From Pogonophryne albipinna (taxonomy: Eukaryota; Chordata; Actinopteri; Perciformes; Artedidraconidae): a stretch of 64,000 nucleotides of DNA. Below are positions 1 through 18,405 of the stretch, piece after piece. The first letter of the stretch is position 1. Each line of letters starts with the position of its first letter. The stretch covers positions 36,456,281 to 36,520,280 of the forward strand of contig CM053243.1 of assembly GCA_028583405.1 (NCBI GenBank), in the 5' to 3' direction. The translations under genes and the position numbers were made by a program. Below the pieces are notes generated by a model. It saw only the letters and a list, made by a program, of their open reading frames with translations, made no database searches and had not been told where the DNA came from.

Positions 1-2839
<2,839 letters not shown>

Positions 2840-3660
2840 ATGTACGACTATCCAATGGTCATACAGGCCGAAGAGATAGATTGTTGTGCTCCCTATCTCT
2901 GTTTCTTATCCTATATCTAATAGAACTGCTCGGGTCTTGATAGATTGAGTGGGGAAGTTCATGAGATCTTTCTAGAGGGTTATCAAGAATAACTTTTATC
3001 CAATGACCTTTTCCCTCTCTGTCTGTGTCTGTGTATTCTCTTGTTCCGATTAACCCAGCCAAATATTTTTTCTTGTTTTGTATCTATATCTACGCCGGGA
3101 TCCGGAGTCGAGGCTGATCCTCTTGCTGTAGTCCTGTGTCCTGGATCCTCTATCCTGAGTTCTGGATTAAGTCGTGGACTTCGGGTCGTGGCTGAACCTG
3201 TCTCTGCGGTCCTGCCTTGGGTCTCGTCATGCTGCTTCCCTGATGGCTTCCACAGGATTGTAGCTGACATCCTCGTGGATTCATCTTCTTATTACAGACA
3301 CATGCATTTCCTAACATTCGGTCTATATGCTGTAAAATGTATTATCTCTTCGATTTACACACGGCATCTATTGCACGTCTGTCCGTCCTGGGAGAGGGAT
3401 CCCTCCTCTGTTGCTCTCCCTGAGGTTTCTCCCATTTTTTCCCCTTAAACTGTTGGTTTTCTCTGGAAGTTTTTCCTTGTACGATGTGAGGGTCTAAGGA
3501 TAGAGGGTGTCGTTTTTCTCATACTGATATTCTGAACAATCTGTGCTGTTGTATTTGCTGTAAAGTGTCTCTACTATAGGCTATTTTTATTATATGTACA
3601 GCACTTTGGCTCGACCAAAAATCGTTTATAAATGTGCTATATAAATAAAACTTGATTTGA
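2840..3660 (+). mobile_element. Dispersed non-LTR-type repeat (LINE 3' end or SINE)
   Basis: A roughly 0.8 kb segment ending in the tail GCTATATAAATAAAACTTGA followed by TTTGAT, preceded by TGTACAGCACTTTGGCTCG. This arrangement is typical of fish L2/CR1-type LINE 3' ends and the SINEs that copy them. A second copy occurs in reverse orientation at 33,053-33,224 and matches with about one mismatch over roughly 165 bp. A diverged relative of the GAGAGGGATCCCTCCTCTGT block is at about 25,440-25,620. The 135-codon open frame at 3,041-3,448 lies inside the repeat and has no recognisable domain. The left boundary is approximate and the exact family is not established. Confidence 0.6.
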
Positions 3661-3790
3661 TACAGGCAGAATAAGTGTGACTAAAGGAAGATTACGTTTT
3701 TTGCACACAACATGGTTATCTGATATTTTGTATTGTATATTGGTATTTGGATCTGCGTGCAGTGTTAGTTATAGGGTTAGGAGGGCTTAC

Positions 3791-3860
3791 CTGCTTTGTA
3801 GGCTATTGTGTTGGTTTTGGCCACAGACTTCTTATAACACAGGTAGACAGAGGAGCCCCA
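3791..3860 (-). CDS. dennd4a: DENND4A coding exon (small, 70 nt)
   Basis: Minus-strand exon between acceptor TTTTCAG (ending 3,861) and donor GTAAGCCC (starting 3,790). It encodes [20 protein letters not shown] followed by YKA and the first base of a Gly codon. It continues directly from ATG at the end of the 6,696 exon (phase 0) into the first bases of the 788 exon (phase 1). The product matches the segment between the MABP and uDENN domains of DENND4A. It is too short to stand out as an open frame and was found by looking for the piece missing between its neighbours. Confidence 0.93.
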
Positions 3861-4752
3861 CTGAAAACAAGAGAGCAACAGAAACAGTTGGCGTGGTGTT
3901 TGTGATGAATGACACACGCCACTTTAGGGCCAGCCCATTCAGTAACAAGAGGATAATAATAGAGGATAATAATAGTGCCAAGTTGAATCAAATTTTAAGC
4001 CATTGTCTAGTTTTTCTGATACAAAAATGGAATTAATCTTGATATGGTGATATGATGAAACTACACACAACAATGTCAGTTGGATGTTTTGAAAGGATCA
4101 TTTAGGTTGATTTGTATGTAAAGCCGCTTTAAAATCCAAAACATGTGGTAAATTGTGTTTTTGCTGCATGGGCTCCTGGTGGAAGGAGCAACATATTTGG
4201 AATTTTTACAACTAACAAGAAGTCAGATAAGACTGATTTTCTACTTTATAAAAACAATTAGAGGATTGAAACCTGATGCAAACACAGTATTATCCATCAA
4301 AGTCAACATGAGCATAAAAACAAACAAACATATTCATTTCACAAAGTGCATGTTTGCTTATTGTCCTTTACCAGGGTTTCAAAACTAAATGTATTCGACT
4401 ATAATGTTTAAGCAGCAGATTCATGAAATCTTGACCCTTGTGCATCTTAAAGAAACGTATGGTTACGTCAAAGAGTTAGTGTCATCTCTAATAAGAGAAA
4501 TCACTAATTATCATGACACCATTTCATTAACTGATCCTGTCCTTTCTCCTTCTAAAGCGTTTTAAAGTTTCTTAACTGACTTCACTAGCTGACTTTTCTA
4601 CTAAATGATTGGCAGTTTAAACCGTGATGTGCTTTACATTTTAAAAGCCGCCTGTGGCAACTTGAGAAGCAGGAGATGGTTTTAAAAGTGTTTCGCTGCA
4701 GCATTTCTAAGCGGTTTGGTCTTTTCGCAACCTTTGCTCTGAACTGGGCATA

Positions 4753-4754
<2 letters not shown>

Positions 4755-4811
<57 letters not shown>
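4755..4811. repeat. (GT)n microsatellite, about 57 bp
   Basis: Uninterrupted TG dinucleotides in a DENND4A intron. The Val-Cys and Thr-His open frames across it are not genes. Confidence 0.98.
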
Positions 4812-4813
<2 letters not shown>

Positions 4814-5427
4814 AAGGACAGTGTGCAAAATAGAGGTTAATAGTAAAGCCCTTTGTCCACGAAAGCAGTCTATTATCATTTATAATCCAATTAAACACCC
4901 CATAAAGCCAGTCAGTGTAATTATCTATAAACTGTAAAATACTTTTATTACCCCGCCGACAGCTTAAACCTACACATTGAAACCAGAAGCCCAACTAAAC
5001 TCACAGGCTTCTCTCATTGAGCTATTAGCATGTAGAGAGAAGTGATGAGACATCTGATAAACATCTTGTTTGTAACAATTAGTCACTGTGAGGGGAAGAT
5101 GCTCTACGGCAACTCAAACTTGCCATAAATCTTTCACAACCCGGGGCAGGACATGAAGCAAGCACCGAGGACTGTGCTGAAATATTAAAATGATCTTCAA
5201 AGCTCCAACATTAGTCAGAATGAAAAATGTGAAGCTAAATACCGTTTTTTATTGTAGGATCCTTGACTTCTCTTGCAGTGGTTTTCAGACACATGTAAAG
5301 CCACACACACAGACGCATATCATTTTTCAAAGGATGTTGTAAAATACCAAATGTAGACAAAGCTGTCACTGCAACAATTTTATAAATACCAAGATATATT
5401 TGTCTGAGAGTAAATTGTGGGTGATGA

Positions 5428-6028
5428 TAGGGCTGAACGATTAATCGATCTTAAACCGAAATCGCGATTTGAAATGATGCGATTATCAAATCGCAAAGCC
5501 TGCGATTTATTTTTAAAACTTTTTTTTCCTCTTCTGTGTCAGTCATCCACACCAATCAGAAGTGCTGTGCTCCACATGTACCAGCCATTGTTAACCAATC
5601 AGAAGTGGCCCATGATAGAAGGTGATAGACAGATTGATCCAATCACCTGCCAAGTATTTTTGAAAGTGCCTGCCCTTTCCAAATGGCTTCCAATGGAGCT
5701 TTCCTAGATGGTTTGGTGAAACAAAGAATCTGAGTCAGGTTAGTAATGCTCCATCACATGTTATCTATTACAGGGTGAATCTTAAACTGAAGCTTGACTT
5801 GAAAGCAACCCAACGGAAGTTTCATGTACGTTTAGTTCTTTCACTCGTAGCTCGGGCTGCGGGGTGCTAGAGACGGGAGCATGTTGATGCGACCTTCCTA
5901 GCCGGAGATATGGCTGCATTTTACAATAAACTTCCGTTGGGTCGCTTAAAAACAAATATCGCAAATCGAATCGCAATATCTGTCAGAAAAATCGCAATTA
6001 GATTATTTACCCAAATCGTGCAGCCCTA
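5428..6028. mobile_element. Non-autonomous hAT-type MITE, 601 bp
   Basis: The left end TAGGGCTGAACGATT and right end AATCGTGCAGCCCTA are near-perfect terminal inverted repeats. They are flanked by a perfect 8-bp target-site duplication GGTGATGA at 5,420-5,427 and 6,029-6,036. An 8-bp duplication plus these ends indicates the hAT superfamily. There is no transposase. The AATCG/CGATT-rich subterminal sequence resembles the ends of the hAT element at 58,539-62,972. A smaller inverted-repeat unit (5,803-5,947) lies inside it. Confidence 0.92.
5803..5947. mobile_element. Small inverted-repeat element nested in the hAT MITE
   Basis: AAGCAACCCAACGGAAGTTT at the left faces AAACTTCCGTTGGGTCGCTT at the right. 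This gives 20-bp inverted ends with one mismatch around a GC-richer core of about 105 bp. It could be a separate MITE inserted into the 5,428-6,028 element, or an internal hairpin of that element. No clear target-site duplication was resolved. Confidence 0.55.
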
Positions 6029-6617
6029 GGTGATGATTTAACTGAACACAAGAGAAGACTTCAGGGACTTCCCTCAACAACAAAAAGGAGACTGCAGCAG
6101 TATAAACACACAGAATAAGAAAACTACCCGAGTAGGCAATGTAGGATGGTTTTACACAATTTTCCATACTTGAATGCACAAGCCAGTTTTTAAGTGAGTA
6201 ACCTAGGGGCTGAATTCTCTTACCAAACCACTGAAAACCACAGTTAATTGGAAAAAGAAGCAACAGGTGAGATGCACCCTATTTCTCATTTCTCTTACCT
6301 TCACAACAGCTCAATATGTTTAATGACAAAAGACTCAGAGAAGCTCTGCGTCTTGCCAACATGACCACACCATTTTAAATCGCCATGGTATAGAGCTGAA
6401 TCTGCCAGTATTTGTCTGGCTTACTCATGGTTATTGCAAAAAGTCTCCATGTCATCTTGTACTTCTTACATGTTGGTTGAGCTTCTAAGTAAACTGGCGC
6501 TCTTTAGCTTTCACACTACAGAACTAAGGGAGACTCCAATCCAGTCAAATTAAGATTATGGATGCAAACCACACACACTACGTATAACTATATTTTATGT
6601 TTACTTCTTTATCCTTA

Positions 6618-6998
<381 letters not shown>

Positions 6999-7420
6999 TT
7001 ATTAGTTTGATTACCATGGAGAGTTAATCAGCACATTATGCAGTCGTGGGCTCATTGAGCCAATTAGGCGCAGCTTCCAGTTTAAGTTCGACGTTGGGCG
7101 TTTATCCCAGTTTTCAGTGGCTGACAGGAAGGAGTTGATTAAGCTTAATGTCTGCTTTGCATCTCATAAACTGCAAAGCAGAATTGATGCAATTCATGAA
7201 AAAACAGAGAGCGATCGATGGGTTTATAAAGTGGCAAGCTCAGTGCAAAGATGTCTCCTCAACTTCAAGCCCAGGGCCACTTGTGAAATCAATAACACAA
7301 CAACATGAGAGCTGAAAGCAAGTTTTTGACAGACGAGTGCACTGAAGGGAAAATGACAAGAAATATGAACTGCGCATTCGGCTTTTACGTGACTCGTTAT
7401 TATAAAATCAGCTGGTAAAG

Positions 7421-7910
7421 CAGGGCTCGACATTATAAATGGCCCGCTGGCCCAGAAGCACTATTTAGACACCCCGGGCCAGCATAACGTACTTTCAACT
7501 TGCCCGGTCCACTAAAAATATTGCTTTAAAAAAAAAAAATGGTCCTGTGGTATTGGTATTTTGACAAGCAATTTAGTTAAATTGTTTCGTTTATCAACGC
7601 TACAACATAGCGTTTCGTGAGGCGGTTGTAGTTGTTGGGTGAAAAGCAAACAGACTTTCTCGCCACCTAACCATTCGCCATAATGTTTTTAATACCAGCG
7701 GAAACCGGCCAAGCGCCGTGCAAAAAACAATCTTCAAATAAAAGAAAGTCACCGGAGGAGTTAAAGGAGAGTGACAGGGAGCATGAGAAGAAGAGGGGGA
7801 GAACGTTTCAGCCACACTGGCTTGATCGATGGAGTTGGCTTCAATATGATGATATAAACAAGGTCTTCTGTCGGCTCTGTACATCAATGCCCACCTATGC
7901 TGACAAGTAA
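7421..7910 (+). mobile_element. 5' end of a hAT-type element with TTF-like zinc-finger exon
   Basis: The segment begins CAGGGCTCGACATTA, a hAT-style terminus, and runs into an open frame at 7,683-7,910. That frame encodes a basic stretch followed by a block with TFQPHWLDRWSWLQYDD and VFCRLCTSMPTYADK. The aromatic/Cys pattern resembles the TTF-type zinc finger at the N-terminus of hAT-derived proteins such as the ZNF862/KIAA1586 group. The frame runs into GACAA|GTAAGT, a good splice donor, so the 75-residue frame is probably a first transposase exon. No downstream catalytic exon or right terminus was found in the next few kb, so this is probably a broken copy. Confidence 0.6.
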
Positions 7911-7949
7911 GTGAAGGGTAGAAAATATAAAAGGTATTGGCTATAGGGA

Positions 7950-10437
7950 AATGTCCCAGCAGTTTAGGATAATGAAGGTTCTAATCTATTACATAGCCAT
8001 TACATGTCTAACTCCTAATGACAGAAAGCGCATTATACAAATAATAATACTCATAATAATGATAATAGCAGACATTTTTTAACAATGACCACAATATAAT
8101 TATTTTAATAAACCAAATATGAACAATTGAGGAAAATGAGGAAGAACTGATGATTCAAATGTTGTAATACAAGTAGTAATGTAGTTTGTGCATGAATTAC
8201 TATTGCAACAAATGTGTTCATTTTCTTCATTATTAGTGGATTTTCTGGACGAATGCTCTTGGGCCAGTGGTTACAATGGTGGTGCCAGTGATAATAACAT
8301 TCCACAGGCCCTTACCCTTAATATCTACCCCTGTAAAAGAATGACGGTCTGGGTGATGAAAACAATCAGGTAAAAGTAACTGTCAACCTCACAAACTACT
8401 GCAGCCAAGAGAGGAACTGAAAGAGTTTTTTGTCTTTTGTATATGGGCTGAGCTGTGGAAAGCAAGTTATGGAAATTCAGTTGGGTGAGTGCTGACTTTT
8501 TTATGCTGTCCTTCTTATATCTTCACCATGCTTCAAAGTGGAGCACATTTTGTTTAGTTTATCGCCTATAATATTTTTTAATGATAATTTCATTACATTT
8601 TTAAGTTAAGATCAGAATTGGGAATTGTTGCAACTCATGCAGTATATGAATGTTGTAGATTTGTGTACAGGACACAGTCAGTACAGTATTGTGATGAGGC
8701 ACTAGAAGACACTCACACAAACCACCACTTAGTGCACAACAACTCCAGCGTGTTACAGTAGCAGTCACTTTAAGCATCCCTCTTTGGGTTTTTATTGAGC
8801 ACTTATCCTCCATTACGGTTTCAAGTGGAACTAGCCAGGCTTTTGTGGGGTCTAAGCTGAAGGGAAAACAGAATTCAGAGTGGCCTACTGCAGATTTTTT
8901 AATTTGGTCTGCTTTTATTTCAGTACTCATTGCTGTGGTGTTTCTGCTCTGCTCGCATTAAGGCCAAACACAGTGAGCACTTCTTTCTCCACTGTTATAT
9001 TAGACCTGTTGTCGATGCAGAGCCCATCGTCAGACCAATGCAACGGACATATTTTCTCCATTGACAGTGGCACCAATTCTGCATGATTTTAAACCAGTCT
9101 TTGGACCTCGAAGGCCTGGTGTGAAAATGTCAGAGTTTTGTGCTGACCCAACTCTAATAGATGTTTTGTGTTCTTATACATATGAAGGCCACACTATAGG
9201 GAAAGTGATAGGCTTATGTTTAGTGAAAAAGAGGTAAAATTATTGTTAAAATTTAAAAGTATTCATTTAAAATAAAGCTTTTGTCACGTGCCATGATAAT
9301 ATAGTGATTTTTGTTGAAATATGTTTAATTAGTCGTTTCCAAGAGAAAATGATCAATGCAATTTTTGAGTAATTATTTTTTCTATTTTGTAATTCATTTG
9401 ATTTATAACATTTTGAAAAATGGATTTACGCCCTTAGAAATAAACAATAACCTGCCAGTAAAAGAAGCAGAGATGGTATTTCACATGGAAAACACCATAT
9501 GCTAAATATATTGTTGTCAGCTACTTACTAAAGCAATCACAGGATGTGCTGATGCTTGGGTGGATCATCACATCTCCTAGTATACCAATTGTCTGGGTAA
9601 GTGGACTAGAGTCTCTGTTCAAACCCGCCCATTGCCCATCGGTTTCTGGTATGGCTGCTTACAGCCTTTTCGAGAACCTCTTATCCAAACAACTTCACCA
9701 TTGACACTGCGCTTCCTTAGGTACTGAGCAACACACCTACCAAGTGTTAAATTGATTGGTTCAAAAATGTGAATATGTTCCTAAATGTAGAGCTGCACTT
9801 AGCTGCATGCTTTTCCGCTACTGCTCACATATATGACTAATTATCCCATCTGCATCCTGAGCACCAACTCCCTATCACAATTGTAAAAATGCACATCAAT
9901 GATGACACATGCTAACACACAATTCAGCTTCCCATTAATCCTGCCAGTGTCTGAGAAGTGCAGCCCCTTTACACTATCAGCACACAGAAGCTGCTGATAG
10001 TGTCTGAGCAGAGACTGAGTCAGTGCCTGATAAGCACTGCACTCTGTAGAGTCAGAGGCCAATATGAGCCTCCTTAGCATTGTCACCACCCGCCTGCAGC
10101 CCGCCAGAGCTGTGAGACTCAACAACGGTACTGAATCCCCCGGTTCTAAGGATGTTGCTGAGGAGGATACCTGTGACAGCACTTCACCGTATTTCACTTG
10201 TTTGTTGCGAACTCACAATGGGGAACGGCTGCAAGGCAGACAGAAAGTAAACGCTGTAGAAACTGCTGCACAGGAGGGATTTTTAGGAAGAGCAGAACAC
10301 TTTACTTTTAGAATCGGCATGACATGGACTACTTTTAAACACGACAGCAACTACAGTGTTTGCTGAGAGCAGCAGCTGATCATTACTAGGAATGAGACTG
10401 ACATTGACACAGTATGTTGCAATACATACACAGAATG

Positions 10438-10440
<3 letters not shown>
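7950..10440. other. DENND4A intron, no gene recognised
   Basis: Intronic sequence with short AT-rich tracts. The run AAAGCGCATTATACAAATAA at about 8,026-8,045 resembles a decayed L2-type LINE tail. Other open frames here lack coding features. Some of this stretch may belong to the hAT element starting at 7,421, but I could not find its other end. Confidence 0.4.

Positions 10441-10520
<80 letters not shown>
10441..10520. repeat. (GT)n microsatellite, 80 bp
   Basis: Forty uninterrupted GT units in a DENND4A intron. Confidence 0.98.
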
Positions 10521-10521
<1 letters not shown>

Positions 10522-11671
10522 GTGTGTCTTTGTCTCTGTGTTAGTAAGCTCTCAGGCTCTGTGCACTTCATTACAGTGACTCATTTGAGTTGCCTTGAAA
10601 ACTCAGTAGACACATTTTAAGTTTATAGCCAATTTCGGAAATGTCAGCAAAATAAAATGTGAATCAGAGTTTCCATTACTACCGTGTCGATAATATATTC
10701 TAGGGCAGATTAAGCAGAAACAGGTACTACAACATCAAGAAGCATTATAAAATGTGTGCCCCAAAAGGTAAAAACTATTCTTCCTTATTCTAGAAGCACC
10801 CTTATTATATGTACCATCTTCAAAAGCTAAACACCCTGACCCTGTGATGAAAAAGCTGCATTTTTTATTATAAGAACCAATGGATTCTTCAATATACTGT
10901 ACTGTGGAAGCAATGCCAACATAGCTGCCTGTCCACAGTGGATTTGACACAATTGATTTTCCTCTGAACAACTCATTCACACTGAATCTCACTCAACACG
11001 ATTGTGTTCAGACTGAAAAGAGCACTGCAGCCAATTGCGGTCATTCACCTATTGACGGTTGGTCGTTGACACATTAATTCTCTTCAATTTGGCTGCGAAG
11101 CATTAGATTGAGCAAATGAGGGACCTTTAACTGAGCAGGACAGGGGCTGATGAGATACTGGCAGCATGGCCCCACAGCTGAGATCCAGAATGAAATCTCA
11201 CAATGATTGGGGGCATTGCAGTGACATTTTGTACGGGCATTGATGAGCCTATTTGGTGATCCCTTGACTTTTTACTCTAGCGTCGCCATGGGGTTAACAT
11301 TTGTGGTCTTGAGTAAAATCGATTGGATAAATCTTCTTGAATTCGTTTCAGACATTTATACCTTCCTCGTGATTAATTGTTTGAACTTTGGTGGTACCTG
11401 AATTAAAATAGCTTTTTTTTTACTTTATATTTGATGATTAGACTATGGTTTTCCAAATGTCATAGCAAAAAAGGAGAACATTCTAATCATTCTCCACTGT
11501 AATTTGTGCTCAATTAACAAAAGTGTAACATGGTTCACTAAGACGACTGAGAATGGTGAAATTGTACCCTTCTAATAATCAACATTTTAGCATCGTCATT
11601 GTATTAGCGTCTACAGCAGGTTCAGCCTCACAGAGCTACTAGCATGACAGTGTAGCCCCTGTTGGTACTTA

Positions 11672-11989
<318 letters not shown>

Positions 11990-12009
11990 TTACCGCCGGC
12001 TGCCTGCAC

Positions 12010-13679
<1,670 letters not shown>

Positions 13680-13699
13680 TTTTTAAACCAAGTTGGTGA

Positions 13700-15170
13700 C
13701 ACAATCAGTGATAATGTTTCACTTGGACAGTAGTTTAATTGCTAGCAGGTTTCAATTTTATTATGGAAAATCAAACCGTGTCTGTGATTCCAACCGTATG
13801 CAGTAAGAGGGTGTGGGGAGAGATTCGTAATAAGCAGGGCGTGTTAGCTAGACTAAAAGCATGGGCTCAGGGGAGAAGAGGGAAAAGCTGCCACCTCTAG
13901 TCCGAGTGATGCTAGCAAGATCAATATCCACTATTGGCAGTGGCACCTTCTTTTATTCGACTCAGTCACCATTGTCGAGACTAGTGTAAGTCAAGGCAGA
14001 TCAAAGTGAAAGATAAAAGACCATCTTGACCTCTACAAATGAGAAAGTATCTCCTACAGTACGTCTAAAACGTGGCCTATAATCAGCTGCAGTGTTGAAA
14101 ACATTTGAAGGAAAAGTGCCTTTGCGACAGATGTTGCTGCAATGACTGTCAAGCCACACAAATATTTAAAATACAGCCATACTTTTTATTTGATATAAAA
14201 TCAACAAACTCCTGTCATTCGCTCTGCAGCAGATGGAGCTTAATCTAATTTGTTTCTGTATTTTTTCTTCTATTCCAATAGTTTAGGACATCTGGTGGAA
14301 AGAATGGTTTGTTTACATGAATTTAGCAAAAGCCGGGTGTTTATTGCTTTAATGAATCTTCCAGGGGTCAATGAGCTAAGCTTTTTCCAAACAAAGAGTG
14401 ATTTGAGTTTCTTTCTTTGGTTTTCACAGATGGTGAGAAAAAACTGTTTCTGGCTCTTGTGCTCGGATTGCAAGTGCATGTCAGCTCATCAATTTGTCAG
14501 TGGGAGAAACTGATGAAAAGACAATCACAGTGAGCTCATTTTCTGAGCCAATGATGTCTGGTCAGCCCTGATAAGATGTGAGGTTAGAGAGCTGGATGTA
14601 GGCCTCTGGTCCTTCTCTACCTCACATCGCCCCAGGCCTAAGCCCATATCGTAAATCTGTCTCGATACTGGCAGCCCTCTTGTGGTTATCAGTTCGAGAA
14701 TCATTTGCTAAACTAAATTTGACCGTGTTGACCTGCACATCTGCACAGCCTCCTGAGTCAAAGACCGCATTTAAGTTCCTGTCCAACACACAGAGCGGAC
14801 TCATAAATGTTCCTGGGACACTTAATACAACCCTTTGGTGTTACACCCCGAGGACAGGATGTGGAACACGTGCTGACCGCTCTTTTAGAAATATTTATTC
14901 AAACATTGAAAGTAATACAAAATACACAGAATAAAAAAGAGGGTCCTTGGTTTTCAACTTGGCTTGTCTGTCTTTGGCAGGATTACAGAAAAACTGCTGT
15001 ACTTTAGAAAATGATCATACCGATCCAAAATACAGATTGTTTTCTATAATAATTCAAATTCTCAGCAACATTTCTGAGTTTTGGGGGGATTTCTAGAGTA
15101 GCTACATCATTATGAAAACCACAACACAAGTTAAATAGGAAATAATGTGTGTGGGGACAAACAGACACAT
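13700..15170. other. DENND4A intron 1, no feature recognised
   Basis: Unremarkable intronic sequence. Short open frames on both strands lack domain or splice support. Confidence 0.4.
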
Positions 15171-15173
15171 TCC

Positions 15174-15815
15174 TATAGAGTGGCGAAGTCCCTCCCCTTC
15201 CGGTGGAGCTCCATGGGACCTTATTTCGGAAAAGTTATGCATTGAAGTCAATGGAGAGAGAAAGATTATCTTTCGATCCCGTTTGAATTGTGCCACGAAT
15301 TACACATATGATGTTTGTCAATTTAAAAGCTAATTTTGCAATAAAAAAAAAAAAAATGTGTCGTAAAACTATGAAGTAACACTTTTTGTGTGTGAAACGC
15401 TCAATGAACTACATCTCTCGTCTCGCACCACACACACCAAGTCGGCCGTCACGTTGGCACATTTCACTTCTTTCTTTCAGAATGAGGCGGAAAGTATTAA
15501 AAGAGGTGAAAATCACTACAAGTCTGGGCATGTTGAGAGCTGTACATACACACAAGGGGAGTTAGTCGGGACTGGGATTTGTAGTCTTTCTAGTTGCGTA
15601 TTTTTCATAGTCTTATATTTCAACAGTTTTACGACAAACTTTTTTGACATGGAAATTATTATTTAAGATTGACAAACATCATATGTGTAATTTGTGGCAC
15701 AATTCAAACGGGATCGAAAGATAATCTTTCTCTCTCCATTGACTTCAATGCATACCTTTTCCGAAATAAGGTCCCATGAGTCCCACCGGAAGGGGAGGGA
15801 CTTCGCCTCTCTATT
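15174..15815. mobile_element. Foldback-type MITE with terminal inverted repeats of about 160 bp
   Basis: The left arm (about 15,174-15,330) begins ATAGAGTGGCGAAGTCCCTC. It is the inverse of the right arm (about 15,663-15,815), which ends GAGGGACTTCGCCTCTCTAT. The arms share long perfect stretches, including GGACCTTATTTCGGAAAA, ATTGAAGTCAATGGAGAGAG and the segment through TTACACATATGATGTTTGTC. About 330 bp of unrelated sequence separates them, with no transposase-like frame. No convincing target-site duplication was resolved, so the superfamily is open. Confidence 0.85.
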
Positions 15816-15829
15816 GCACCTTTAAATGT

Positions 15830-17950
15830 GCTCATAATCTGCTATTAAAAGCCTGCATGTGAGCATGTGTTTGGAAAAGCAGGCTGACAGGCAGTGTGAA
15901 GAAGAGGTGAGACATTGATGAAGTTCTTTATGTGTGCATGTGTGTGCACTGTGCAAGCACAAGGTCCTGGGGTCACATTCTTGTGTTTCACAGGGAAAAT
16001 GAAAGCCATAACGTGGTCAACATGTGTGGTTTTGTAAAGAGCAGGACATCCATATAAACCTACGCCAATCCAAATCCAAATGTTCTTCATTCAAAAAAGA
16101 AATATGAAAACTAAAACATCATATGGAATGTATAATGAGAGGAAGGGCGGAATTACACAGGGACTCATCCAGTACATTGGATATCTTATTTCTTGCAATG
16201 ACTGCAGCTTTTACGACCCAGAGGGATTTTTCATGACTAAATTGATATAAAACAGACGGTTTTGGAGGGTATTGTTTCATGGAACCCACAAAGTTAACTA
16301 CTCAATTGATGGAAAACTGTAACAAAACAAAAAAAGACCTAATGTATTGCAGTCCCATGCATGGAAAGGACCGGAGAGCTCTGCAGTGTCACCTGGCTGT
16401 GAGACCGACCTCAGAGAATGATACTCATCCCTGCCATGCTGTCACACTGCTAAAAATACAAGGCAAAACAAAGCAGCAGTGCTTTGGCACGGGTTACATA
16501 AGGATTACATATGCTGTATATATATATATTGCATATGTGGGACAATCCAGACCTCCCACTAAAATCAAACCACCTCTATTGTCTCTGCCTGCCCTACATC
16601 TCAAAAATGGAAGTTATTCACCCAAGAAGCACAGGTGACAGAATGAACTCAAAAGGCCCTGCCCCATCAGTGATGGTGAGCATTTATGGATTACACGACA
16701 ACTGATCCACTCAGACACTTTGCTGTATTGACACAACAACACAACTATTCTTTGTTTATGTTCCCAGACAATCTTGTATTTTGGGGGAATCAAGTGTAAC
16801 AGTATGAAACACCCATGTATGTAGTCATGCAAAGATCATCATTGGATTCCCTCCATGCACAACGTGCCTGACACATAGATATCTGCATCACAGCTTAAGT
16901 GATCTGATCCAAACATCTTAATTGTTTGGCTGCCCTACTTCTTCCCTGGCAGACTGACCTGGAAGAGAAAGCTCGACTTGATCTTGAGGTAAACGCCCAA
17001 AAATAACCGATTCCTCCCTGCATAAAAAGCTGTGAACATTTAAAGAGTATTCGCTCAGGGCAACAAGCCTCTTTAACAGGTCGCTGGAACCCTTCACAGA
17101 GACCCTAAGGCACTACACATAATATCTATGTGTTTCTGAATCATTTATGACTTTGGTTCGTTCAGCACAATTGCCTTAAGACACAGTTTTCCCAAAGGCT
17201 TCACAGACTATTTTACTCTGTAAAGCTGAAATCCGCATTTGGCGGAGAATGCCTTAATTGATGTTGTTAGCTTGCTTTTAAAAGGTATTTTATGACATGT
17301 CACAGCTGTATCCCTAGATGAACTGATACTCAACAGTGATCACGCGAGTAGTGTGGGAGCCAGAGAAACAAGAGGAGCTTGGTGGAAAAGCCACAGGCCC
17401 AGAAACTTTAAACTTTCAACTGTGAGGGAACTGGTGCCAGAGACAAAGCTTCCCAGCCCAAAACTCGCTGACTTCTAACCACAGCAGGAGTTCAGGGAGG
17501 AGTTCGATAAGTATCCGGACCCAGCAGTCCTTCAGCCCTCTTCCACAGGGGTTTTGTTTCAGCCAACGTGACAGGGGAACGATTTCCAGCTGTTTCGAGT
17601 TCAGGAGGACTGGGGGCCAGTGAAACTCACCAAAGGGACTCTCGTTGGAGACCCAAGCAGCCGAGTCGTTGCTCTTGGCTCCAGCTGTATAGACATCCAG
17701 CCACAGCAGGGCAGACACGTGGAGGAGGTGAAAAGGAATGTGCTCGAGAACATAAAACACAAGCCAGTAGGAAGCCTCACTAGCCGAGCATCTGCTTCTA
17801 GTTAGCCCTGAGGAGTGGGCGTTTGGCTGTTGTGCCTATTTAGCCACATCAGGTCATATAACAGTTTGGAGGAGAGAGAAACACTTTGAGAAACACGTTT
17901 GACTTTTGTGTGCAATACTGTAAATCTGTAAACCTGAGGTGTTATTTAAC
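15830..17950. other. DENND4A intron 1, no gene recognised
   Basis: Intronic sequence. A 114-codon minus frame at 17,416-17,760 has no recognisable motif and no supporting splice sites, so I do not call it. Confidence 0.4.
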
Positions 17951-17951
17951 C

Positions 17952-18313
17952 CAGAGGTTCCCAACCTTTATTGTGCCAAGGACCGGCAGATACATTAAAA
18001 CAAAATCGCGGACCGGTTGTCAATTTTAACTGATTTTAATATTTACTCACCACCAGCAGGTAGCAACAGAGGCTAATTGTAGCCTATGTAACAGCCTGAA
18101 CAAATACTAGAACAATATGCATCCAAAACATATTAATGTTTAAAAAAGAACCGGTGTCGTTTTTTAGTTTTTCGGAAAAACGGAAAACCAAAAAACCGAC
18201 GTTATTCAGTTTTTAAACCAAAACGGGAAAACAGATAAATCAACGTTTTGGTTTTGTTTGTATGATTTCCAGATAATCATGGGAAAACAAGGAAAAGGCG
18301 CATTATGAAGGAG

Positions 18314-18405
<92 letters not shown>

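Noticed and set aside
3041..3448. 135-codon plus frame
   Set aside because: Lies within a dispersed repeat; no protein domain and no conserved start context.
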